This document shows positions 1-9,157 of a stretch of 64,000 nt of DNA, piece after piece. Within the stretch, counting starts at the first letter, position 1; the number at the start of each line of letters is the position of its first letter. The position numbers and the translations under genes are program-made. Source of the DNA: Euphorbia lathyris (lineage: Eukaryota > Streptophyta > Magnoliopsida > Malpighiales > Euphorbiaceae); assembly GCF_963576675.1 (NCBI RefSeq), contig NC_088911.1:81125256-81189255 (forward strand). Reading direction: 5' to 3'. The notes under the pieces are model-generated. The model saw only the letters and a program-made list of their open reading frames with translations, was not told where the DNA came from and did no database searches.

Positions 1-431
1 TTTTTTTGGATAATAATAAATACTAATAATTTACTAAAATTAAGTATGATTTCTTGTGAATAATGTGTAAACTGAATTATTTTTGGTAAAATTTAAAGGT
101 TTTAAGTGATTTTTTCCATAATTAGTGATAGTTTATGAATTTTTGCCAACATTAGTAATTTTTTTTCTTTTAACAGTTTAAGCCAATTTGTGAGTGGGAT
201 GAGAATAACAACCTATCAAACTCCAATAAAAAAAATCGAAGCATTAGTGGGGAAGGAAAAGTAATTGAGGAAGGAGGTTAGTTAAAAAAAAATTGTAACC
301 GGATGAAACAGTTACCAATTTAAAACTAATTGAATCCATCATTACTATATTTTATTCTAGTATCAAATCAATGGTGATCACAGCAACGTAAATTTTACTT
401 TGTTTACAACAAAGTAACAGTAGCCCACACC
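1..431 (+). mobile_element. Right end of a satellite-carrying array element (rest lies upstream of the window)
   Basis: The first 431 bases match the right-hand terminal segment of the complete array element at 27113-31452 (its last ~460 bases), with about 30 bases missing near position 130. It ends in a hairpin made of ACTTTGTT and AACAAAGT (about 398-416), then CCCACACC, then the 10-bp direct repeat CTATAATTAC at 432-441. No gene is visible. The 129-bp satellite array expected on its left lies outside the window. Confidence 0.7.
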
Positions 432-802
432 CTATAATTACATATCGAGTAATTGATCGCCTATAAATTTATCATTCCTAGGTTGTTATTGGTAAGATAT
501 ATAGGAATAAAAGATAGAAATAAGGTTTAACTATGAAGTTTTAATTTTTTTTAAATGACTCGTCGATGAACAACGATTGTTTCATTAAGTTGAACCTCGG
601 CTCATCTAATGTCCTGGTTCTGCCACTACTGCTATATAATAGAAAATTTGAATGAACTAACTTGATAATTATTAAACTGTCATATCAGACATTTCCAAAC
701 ATATTAATTTGTCGATAAACTCAAGTAGTTTTGCACATTTTTGTGGTTATTATTTCTAACTATATTAGTAACATAGTAAACATTTTAGACACTTTGACAA
801 AA

Positions 803-824
803 AGAGAGAGAGAGAGAGAGAGAG
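803..824 (+). repeat. (AG)n microsatellite
   Basis: Eleven AG dinucleotides. The same site is present in U2, U4, U5, U6 and U7 with different lengths, as expected of a slippage-prone tract copied with each unit. Confidence 0.95.
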
Positions 825-825
825 G

Positions 826-1070
826 TGGAATGGTTAAGAAGCAAACGGAGAAGAGAATTTGACGAAGGGAAAATCAATCAGTGACAGGTCTCACTACACT
901 GATAAACAGGTTGAAAGAGAACGGTGGAGATCGGCAACAAGACTTCATCAGCAGCGGCAATCTGAGTGAGGCAATCGGAGTGACGGAAAATGGAGGAGGG
1001 AGATGGAGAACGTGTTTTGCCGTGAAAGAGAGTTTTTATTTGATGAGCTGTTATAAGTGAAGGACAGGTG
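826..1070. other. GC-richer conserved island of unknown function, U1 copy
   Basis: About 245 bases that stand out from the AT-rich surroundings. On the minus strand they read like the start of an exon (pyrimidine-rich, serine/proline-coding), and in U4, U5 and U7 a minus-strand frame of about 65 codons is open. Against a gene: the frame is not kept between units (one base missing in U4, bases added in U2), the initiating ATG exists only in some copies, and I recognise no domain. It may be a remnant of an exon or promoter. Confidence 0.4.
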
Positions 1071-1894
1071 TCAATTAGTATATGGAAGGTTCTTTTAGTG
1101 AGTTGCAGGACCAGGACCTTCCTATAAACTCCCCACCTGATATAGGATCATTATATATGATCAAACGGGGGCAATCATAACTTGATACAGAGACTACATA
1201 ATAACTATAAATCTAGCCATGCTTTTTGTCATTATATATGGTCAAACGATGGGTAATCATGACTCGATATAAACGTATTAAATAGAAAAAAAAACTATGA
1301 GTTATGCTTAAATGTTAGAAGATGAAAAAAGTATTTCATTGTGGTATTAATACCAAACCACTTCAAAAAAAAAACTCTAATGTCATTTGCCTTTGTAAAA
1401 AAGGTCAAATATATGAATATCATAATTAAGTACAAAATTACAACTAAGTCATATCACTAAATTTAATTCTTAATATGTCATTATTCTCTCTATATATTAT
1501 GATTTTATACCATAATTTAAAAATTATAGACTCAAATTCAGAAATTATAAACCTTAGAAAATATATTCTAGACTTCTAATTTATAAACTCTAATCCTTAA
1601 AATATATTAAAAGTACTGATTTTAATAGTTTGATACAATCCAAAATTATAACTTGTCATAGTTGTAAATAGTTTTTAAAATATGAATTTTCTGGGTAATT
1701 TTCCCTTATAAAAATGTCATTAACCACATTCAATTCACTCTTAAACAAATTGATTTTTCCAATTTTTTTCTTACTATTAACTCTTCCAATTCTTTTCTTA
1801 AAAAAAACCCTTCCAAATCTTGTCTTTTGTTCTATAATATCACTAACAATTTTTACATTTTAAAAAATAATAACTAACAATTTATAAAAAAGAA

Positions 1895-2476
1895 GAGTTG
1901 AGATGCAAAAATACCCCTAACGTTTTGGGCCAGGAGCAATTTTATCCCTGACGTCTAAAATGGTGCAATTTTACCCCTAATGTTGGAAGTCAAAAGCAAT
2001 TTTACCCCTAACGTTGGAAGTCAGGAGCAATTTTACCCCTAACGTTAATAAATTGGGTCGATTTGAGAAATAATTCATCAAACTGTCTTCTCGCTCATGA
2101 ATCTTGTTATCTACACTTCATATGTGTGTTATTTTATCAGTAACAAATCACAAACATTCATTGGAATGTGAAAAAAATAAAAAAATATACTGTCTTTTTT
2201 GTACGGATTAGATAAAAAAAAAATCTAAAAATCCACCGAATTTATAAATATTAATCTCAAATTCTATTATTAAATTATAAAAAATATGAAATCCTTTTTT
2301 TAGACGAATTATTATGCAATTGGTGCAGAATAATGAATAAAAATATCTGTATTTTATAATAGTGTCTGAAATTGACCCAATTTATCAACGTTAGTGGTAA
2401 AATTGCACCATTTTAGACGTTAGGGGTAAAATTGCTCCTAGCCCAAAACGTTAGGGATATTTTTGCACCTTAACCC
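1895..2476. mobile_element. Non-autonomous inverted-repeat element (Mutator-like MITE), U1 copy
   Basis: 582 bp with long terminal inverted repeats of about 100 bp. The left end reads GAGTTGAGATGCAAAAATAC and the right end, in reverse complement, reads GGGTTAAGGTGCAAAAATAT; both continue into repeats of CCCCTAACGT and GCAATTTTA. It is flanked by A-rich 9-mers (AAAAAAGAA on the left; one difference on the right). A 9-bp target duplication with long inverted repeats fits the Mutator superfamily. There is no coding capacity. The element sits at the same place in all seven units, so it was inserted before the units multiplied. Confidence 0.75.
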
Positions 2477-3368
2477 AAAAACGAATTATCATTTTTCTAA
2501 GAGCATGCCACATCATCAAAATCCCATCAAATCCAATTACCTTTTTTTTTCTTACGATTAAACTCTTCCAATTCATACATTTTGTTCTATAATATCACTA
2601 ACAATTTTTACATTTAAAAAAAAATGTTCTGTTTGTAAGAGCATGCAACATCATCAAAATGGCATCTAAAATTCTCTTCTAATCTTCTTTCTGTTTCTGT
2701 TATTATATGTAATATAGATTTCATGATTTATATAATCTGTACTTATATGTTGTTTGATAGAAATAAAAATTAAGTGCTGAAAAAATATAAAATTAAATAC
2801 TGAATTTTAAATACCGAATATAAACAATTAGTTGATAATACAAACACACGTGAATTACCTTAAAAAATCACATTTAAATTAAATAAGTGCTTAATTTTTA
2901 ATTTAAATGATTAGATGAGTTATCAAACAAGGTATTGGCCTAAAATTTCAATTGCGTTTAATAACCCTATGTTCTTATCTAATTGATTCAATAACCTGTC
3001 CAGTTACATTCAATATCTCCATAATCTCGTCTAATTGCATTGGATAACCCAAAAATTCAACTGTCCCGTGAACTTTCAAAATTTCCTAATTTGTTGTCTA
3101 TTTATCACATTCTTTTGATACGTGACGGAGCGTGTCTTCCATTTTCAGCATGCAACAAATTTTATTAAGAATTATGAGGTTATTAGATACAATACGTGGG
3201 ATCATTTGTAACTTTTAGAAATTAAGATGTTGCCCCTATACTCCAAAACTTTCCCTCCACTCTGAACTTTTTATTTGATGAGTCATATCCTCTGCACATA
3301 ATAATTAAGATACTATATTTGCCATTTTATACAACTTAGCACATGACCGTGTATGGTAACCAAATTAG

Positions 3369-3376
3369 CTATAAAT
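3369..3376 (+). promoter_or_regulatory. TATA box of zinc-finger gene A, with downstream pyrimidine patch
   Basis: CTATAAAT lies 84 bases before the ATG and is followed at once by a CT-rich stretch (about 3380-3407), the TATA plus Y-patch arrangement common in plant core promoters. It is conserved in the other gene-bearing units. The start site would fall just downstream, giving a leader of about 50 bases. Confidence 0.7.
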
Positions 3377-3452
3377 TACACCCCTCTTCTCTCTTGCCCT
3401 CTCTTCAGATTATCAAAAAAAGACACAAATTCAATTTTCAAACCCTGAATCT

Positions 3453-3968
3453 ATGGCTGGATATGGGTGGAATTCCAACAATCTTCCTACAAGCACGTAC
3501 GCCGGTGCTCCACAAATCGCCTGTCGAATTTGTAACCAGGTTTTTGTGAGCACTGAAGCTTTTCTTCATCACATCGAAATTCACATGTCTACGGATCATG
3601 ATGGTTCTTCTGTTTCTGCCTCCAGAAGGATGCAGCAGCCACCACCATCTCTTAATGCTTCCGGTGGTGGCTTGAGCCGTCTCTCCGGTCAAAGAAACAA
3701 CTTCAGTTTTCCCATTCCAAATGTTTACAGTACTATGTTTAATCCGAATCCTAATCAGTTTATTCATCCCCGGGCAGCGCCACAAATGTACTCTCCTTTT
3801 CCAACTGTGAGGAACAACTACGGGTTTGGGTCACAAAGTTTCCCTATCCCTTTACAGGCTCCGAGGAAATTCACCAAGCCATTTCTTCAGCAGCTGGAGA
3901 AACCCTTGATCCCTATTTCTGATTCTGATTCTGAGTTTGAAGTGCTAGACTTGAACTTGAAGCTGTAG
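3453..3968 (+). CDS. C2H2 zinc-finger protein with C-terminal EAR motif, copy A (U1)
   Basis: A single-exon 171-residue protein, intact. One C2H2 finger uses C24, C27, H40 and H44 (CX2CX12HX3H). It lacks the QALGGH helix typical of many plant C2H2 proteins, having STEAFLHH instead. The middle is rich in Pro, Ser, Asn and Gly (QQPPPSLNASGGG near 61-73). The C-terminus is acidic (SDSDSEFE, 156-163) followed by LDLNLKL (165-171), an LxLxL EAR repression motif of the kind that recruits TOPLESS-type co-repressors. Inference: a small nuclear repressor. The ATG is the first after the TATA box; AATAAA lies about 95 bases past the stop. Copy-specific residues are R76 and L134. The target genes cannot be told from sequence. 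Confidence 0.82.
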   Translation: MAGYGWNSNNLPTSTYAGAPQIACRICNQVFVSTEAFLHHIEIHMSTDHDGSSVSASRRMQQPPPSLNASGGGLSRLSGQRNNFSFPIPNVYSTMFNPNPNQFIHPRAAPQMYSPFPTVRNNYGFGSQSFPIPLQAPRKFTKPFLQQLEKPLIPISDSDSEFEVLDLNLKL

Positions 3969-4004
3969 AGCAGTATAAAGATTAGGGTTTTGTTCAGGAC
4001 AATA

Positions 4005-4032
4005 CCTAACCCTAGCTATGGCTATGGTTAGG
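4005..4032 (+). other. Conserved hairpin in the 3' untranslated region, copy A
   Basis: CCTAACC and GGTTAGG form a 7-bp stem, with an inner TAGC/GCTA stem around TATG. It starts about 36 bases after the stop codon and is present downstream of all six gene copies. A role in transcript ending or stability is possible but unproven. The AATAAA at 4060-4065 follows. Confidence 0.55.
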
Positions 4033-4232
4033 TTCGATGTATTTTTATTTCACTGAAACAATAAATATTATAATCAGAAAAAGAAAATATATGTAAGCCT
4101 TTTTTAAAACATTGCTTTTTTTTCCTTTATGAGTTCACAGTTTTGTATGCTATGAATTCAATCTATTTTGTCTCCTTTAATTACCAATTTTTGTCATTTG
4201 GTTATCAAATTAAATCTTTTTTTTTCAAAAAT

Positions 4233-5504
4233 CTACCTAGTGAATTAATTTAATTTATTGACATAAAGGCTAAATTTCACTTTAATATTTTATGAAAAGT
4301 ATATAAATTTTATAAATTTACTCCTAACCTTTTCAAGTAAAATCAATTTTAATCCTTTTTTTTCTTTTTTTTTTGCAAAAAGCTACCTAGTGAAGTAATT
4401 TAATTTATTGACATAAAGGCTAAATTCCTCTCTAATATTTTCTGAAAAGTACATATTTGACTCTAACATATGAAATTGTATAAATTTATTAGTAACCTTT
4501 TCAAGCAAAATCAATTTTAATTTTTTTTTTCTTTCAAAAATCTACCTAGTGAAGTAATTTAATTTATTGGGATAAAAGCGAAATTTGTTACGCGCATTTT
4601 CAGAAAAATATAGATTCGACTCTAACATATGAAATGGTATATATTTACTCCTAACTATTTTAAGCAAAATCAATGTTACTTGTCCAGGGGCAGAACTCCA
4701 TAGGGGGATAGTCCTTGAAATTTGTTTCAAAATAATTTTCAAGCCCACTTTGTCAAAGAGTGAAAGACATGAAGAGGGGTTGTTGTAGATGTGACAATTA
4801 TTGAATTTTTTTTTACTGTATTCCAGGAGTAATACACCAATCAGTCAAAATAATTGTACATACCGCTTCATGGGAGATGATTTGTGTAAGGAAAAAAAAT
4901 GTACATGTGACATTAATTGATTTGTTAGGTGTATTACTCCTAGAGTATTCTAAATTTTTTGCTTATTATTGAGTTAGTGTCGGGTTCGTGTCATATCAAT
5001 TATCGAGTTGATATGAAATGAGTCAACTCTAACTCAACTCAAAAAAATTTGTGTTATAACTATATATTAACCAAATTGGGTTAGTAATTTTGTATTGTGC
5101 TTTCGGATCATATGTAATTTTACTATGTACATATGTTAATGATGTCATTTAAAAATATAGTAGGATATAGTAATAGTTCTAAATAATTTATGTCGTTTTT
5201 GGATTAGCAGCTTAACTATGACCATCCAAAAATCCGCTAATATATCATTTTAGTTCGTGTAATGTGTTTATAAGTCGCATGCAAAAATATGGAAGGTTCA
5301 AGCCATTTTTGCAATTAGTAATTGTAATTTTATTACGTTTACTAATTAAATGAAATATAAACACATTAGAGAATATGATAATAATTTTAAATATTTATGA
5401 CATTTTCGAGTTAGCAGGTCAACACCAATTCAACCCTAAAATTTATGTATCACTTTTCTCTCAACTAAAAAATTACTCCTTACCTACTAAACTAAATTCA
5501 AACA
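4233..5504. repeat. Downstream segment of U1 with three degenerate direct repeats; otherwise featureless
   Basis: Three copies of a 150-160 bp repeat begin with CTACCTAGTG (or a one-base variant) at 4233, 4383 and 4542, each followed by AATTTAATTTATTG. The rest to 5504 is AT-rich with no gene, RNA or element that I can recognise. A minus-strand frame of 68 codons recurs here in every unit but looks fortuitous. Confidence 0.7.
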
Positions 5505-5880
5505 CTATAATTACATATCGAGTAATCGATCGCGTATAAATTTATCATTCCTAGGTTGTTATTAGTGAAGATATATAGGAATAAAAGATAGAAATAAGGT
5601 TTAACTATGAAGTTTTAATTTTTTTTAAATGACTCGTCGATGAACAACGATTGTTTCATTAAGTTGAACCTCGGCTCATCTAATGTCCTGGTTCTGCCAC
5701 TACTGCTATATAATAGAAAATTTGAATGAACTAACTTGACAATTATTAAACTGTCATATCAGACATTTCCAAACATATTAATTTGTCGATAAACTGAAGT
5801 AGTTTTGCACATTTTTGTGGTTATTATTTCTAACTATATTAGTAACATAGTAAACATTTTAGACACTTTGACAAAAAAAA

Positions 5881-5907
5881 AGAGAGAGAGAGAGAGGGAG
5901 AGAGAGG
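5881..5907 (+). repeat. (AG)n microsatellite, interrupted
   Basis: An AG tract broken by one GGG, at the place equivalent to 803-824 in U1. Confidence 0.9.
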
Positions 5908-6150
5908 TGGAATGGTTAAGAAGCAAACGGAGAAGAGAATTTGACGAAGGGAAAATCAATCAGTGACAGGTCTCACTACACTGATAAACAGGCTGAAAGA
6001 GAACGGTGGAGATCGGCAACAAGACTTCATCAGCAGCGGCAATCTGAGTGAGGCAATCGGAGTGACGGAAAATGGAGGAGGGAGATGGAGAACAAAGTGT
6101 TTTGCCGTGAAAGAGAGTTTTTATTTGATGAGCTGTTATAAGTGAAGGAC
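5908..6150. other. GC-richer conserved island, U2 copy
   Basis: Equivalent to 826-1070. It carries extra bases (AACAAAGTG in place of AACGTG), which shifts any reading frame relative to the other units. Confidence 0.4.
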
Positions 6151-6981
6151 AGGTGTCAATTAGTATATGGAAGGTTCTTTTAGTGAGTTGGAGGACCAGG
6201 ACCTTCCTATAAATTCCCCACCTAATATAGGATCATTATATATGATCAAACGGGGGGCAATCATAACTTGATACAGAGACTATATAATAACTATAAATCT
6301 AGCCATGCTTTTTGTCATTATATATGGTCAAACGATGGGTAATCATGACTCGATATAAACGTATTAAATAGAAAAAAAAACTATGAGTTATGCTTAAATG
6401 TTAGAAGATGAAAAAAGTATTTCATTGTGGTATTAATACCAAACCACTTCAAAAAAAAACTCTAATGTCATTTGCCTTTATAAAAAGGGTCAAATATATG
6501 AATATCATAATTAAGTACAAAATTACAACTAAGTCATATCACTAAATTTAATTCTTAATATATCATTATTCTCTCTATATATTATGATTTTATACCATAA
6601 TTTAAAAATTATAGACTCAAATTCAGAAATTATAAACCTTAGAAAATATATTCTAGACTTCTAATTTATAAACTCTAATCCTTAAAATATATTAAAAGTA
6701 CTGATTTTACTAGTTTGATATAATACAAAATTATAACTTGTCATAGTTGTAAATAGTTTTTAAAATATGAATTTTCTGGGTAATTTTCCCTTATAAAAAT
6801 GTCATTAACCACATTCAATTCACTCTTAAACAAATTGATTTTTCCAATTTTTTTCTTACTATTAACTCTTCCAATTCTTTTCTTAAAAAAAACCCTTCCA
6901 AATCTTGTCTTTTGTTCTATAATATCACTAACAATTTTTACATTTAAAAAAATAATAACTAACAATTTATAAAAAAAAGAA

Positions 6982-7563
6982 GAGTTGAGATGCAAAAATA
7001 CCCCTAACGTTTTGGGCCAGGAGCAATTTTATCCCTGACGTCTAAAATGGTGCAATTTTACCCCTAACGTTGGAAGTTAAGGGCAATTTTACCCCTAACG
7101 TTGGAAGTCAGGAGCAATTTTACCCCTAACGTTAATAAATTGGGTCGATTTGAGAAATAATTCATCAAACTGTCTTCTCGCTCATGAATCTTATTATCTA
7201 CACTTCATATGTGTGTTATTTTATCATTAACAAATCACAAACATTCATTGGAATTTGAAAAAAATAAAAAAATATACTGTCTTTTTTGTACGGATTAGAT
7301 AAAAAAAAATTCTAAAAATCCACCGAATTTATAAATATTAATCTCAAATTCTATTATTAAATTATAAAAAATATGAAATCCTTTTTTTAGACGAATTATT
7401 ATGCAATTGGTGCAGAATAATGAATAAAAATATCTGTATTTTATAATAGTGTCTGAAATTGACCAAATTTATCAACGTTAGGGGTAAAATTGCACCATTT
7501 TAGACGTTAGGGGTAAAATTGCTCCTAGCCCAAAACGTTAGGGATATTTTTGCACCTTAACCC
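6982..7563. mobile_element. Non-autonomous inverted-repeat element, U2 copy
   Basis: 582 bp with the same ends as the U1 copy. The 9-mers AAAAAAGAA at 6973-6981 and 7564-7572 match perfectly. Confidence 0.78.
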
Positions 7564-8456
7564 AAAAAAGAATTTTCATTTTTCTAAGAGCATGCCACAT
7601 CATCAAAATCCCATCAAATCCAATTACCTTTTTTTTTTCTTACGATTAAACTCTTCCAATTCATACCTTTTGTTCTATAATATCACTAACAATTTTTACA
7701 TTTAAAAAAAATGTTGTGTTTGTAAGAGCATGCAACATCATCAAAATGACATCTAAAATTCTCTTCTAATCTTCTTTTTGTTTCTGTTATTATATGTAAT
7801 ATAGATTTCATGATTTATATAATCTGTACTTATATGTTGTTTGATAGAAATAAAAATTAAGTGCTGAAAAAATATAAAATTAAATACTGAATTTTAAATA
7901 CCGAATATAAACAATTAGTTGATAATACAAACACACGTGAATTACCTTCAAAAAATCACATTTAAATTAAATAAGTGCTTAATTTTTAATTTAAATGATT
8001 AGATGAGTTATCAAACAAGGTATTGGCCTAAAATTTCAATTGCGTTTAATAACCCTATGTTCTTATCTAATTGATTCAATAACCTGTCCAGTTACATTCA
8101 ATATCTCCATAATCTCGTCTAATTGCATTGGATAACCCAAAAATTCAACTGTCCCGTGAACTTTCAAAATTTCCTAATTTGTTGTCTATTTATCACATTC
8201 TTTTGATACGTGACGGAGCGTGTCTTCCATTTTCAGCATGCAACAAATTTTATTAAGAATTATGAGGTTATTAGATACAATACGTGGGATCATTTGTAAC
8301 TTTTAGAAATTAAGATGTTGCCCCTATACTCCAAAACTTTCCCTCCACTCTGAACTTTTTATTTGATGAGTCATATCCTCTGCACATAATAATTAAGATA
8401 CTATATTTGCCATTTTATAGAACTTAGCACATGACCGTGTATGGTAACCAAATTAG

Positions 8457-8464
8457 CTATAAAT
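8457..8464 (+). promoter_or_regulatory. TATA box of zinc-finger gene B
   Basis: CTATAAAT, 84 bases before the ATG at 8541, followed by the same pyrimidine patch as in copy A. Confidence 0.65.
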
Positions 8465-9040
8465 TACACCCCTCTTCTCTCTTGCCCTCTCTTCAGATTA
8501 TCAAAAAAAGACACAAATTCAATTTTCAAACCCTGAATCTATGGCTGGATATGGGTGGAATTCCAACAATCTTCCTACAAGCACGTACGCCGGTGCTCCA
8601 CAAATCGCCTGTCGAATTTGTAACCAGGTTTTTGTGAGCACTGAAGCTTTTCTTCATCACATCGAAATTCACATGTCTACCGATCATGATGGTTCTTCTG
8701 TTTCTGCCTCCAGAAGGATGCAGCAGCCACCACCGTCTCTTAATGCTTCCGGTGGTGGCTTGAGCCGTCTCTCCGGTCAAAGAAACAACTTCAGTTTTCC
8801 CATTCCAAATGTTTACAGTACTATGTTTAATCCGAATTCTAATCAGTTTATTCATTCCCGCGCAGCCCCAGACATGTACTCTCCTTTTCCAACTGTGAGG
8901 AACAACTATGGGTTTGGGTCACAAAGTTTCCCTATCCCTTTTCAGGCTCCGAGGAAATTCACCCAGCCATTTCTTCAGCAGCTGGAGAAACCCTTGATCC
9001 CTATTTCTGATTCTGATTCTGAGTTTGAAGTGCTAGACTT

Positions 9041-9157
9041 TAAAGAATGTGGAAGCCCTCATTGTATTTCATTAAGAGAGGTATATATATACACAATGAG
9101 TTATGTAACCCTAGCTACACAATTTCAATTTAGTACATAAACTATACATGGCTATCA
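9041..9157 (-). repeat. 3' LTR of the copia element
   Basis: 117 bp, reading on the minus strand from TGATAGCC to CATTCTTTA, so it opens with TG but closes with TA rather than the canonical CA. It matches the other LTR base for base by eye. It is unusually short for an LTR. Its first three bases also serve as the stop codon of pol. Confidence 0.95.

Larger units (their letters stand above)
432..5504 (+). repeat. Tandem unit U1, about 5.07 kb, complete
   Basis: First of seven head-to-tail units. Contents in order: a short AT-rich leader (442-800); an AG microsatellite; a GC-richer island to about 1070; AT-rich non-coding sequence with no recognisable gene (1075-1894); the inverted-repeat element (1895-2476); an AT-rich upstream region (2477-3368); the zinc-finger gene; and a downstream AT-rich region to 5504. 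The unit ends at the next CTATAATTAC (5505-5514), which passes directly into U2 with no array element between them. U1 and U2 both lack a 19-bp segment, flanked by TGAC, that the other gene-bearing units carry upstream of the gene, so their upstream halves are closest relatives. Confidence 0.9.

Noticed and set aside
3343..3549. Plus-strand frame overlapping the zinc-finger start in every unit
   Set aside because: It begins upstream of the TATA box, is read in another frame than the gene, and in several units begins at GTG, not ATG.
3438..3785. Minus-strand frames of 109-115 codons opposite each zinc-finger gene
   Set aside because: Antisense shadows of the real coding sequence; no independent support.
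4542..4748. 68-codon minus-strand frame repeated in six units (also 14496, 26141, 37873, 41257, 46270)
   Set aside because: Conserved only because the units are recent duplicates. It lies in the direct-repeat segment, has no recognisable domain and no promoter-like context.
5963..6145. 60-66 codon frames in the GC-richer island on either strand
   Set aside because: Frame broken by indels between units and start codon not conserved; listed only as an unidentified island.
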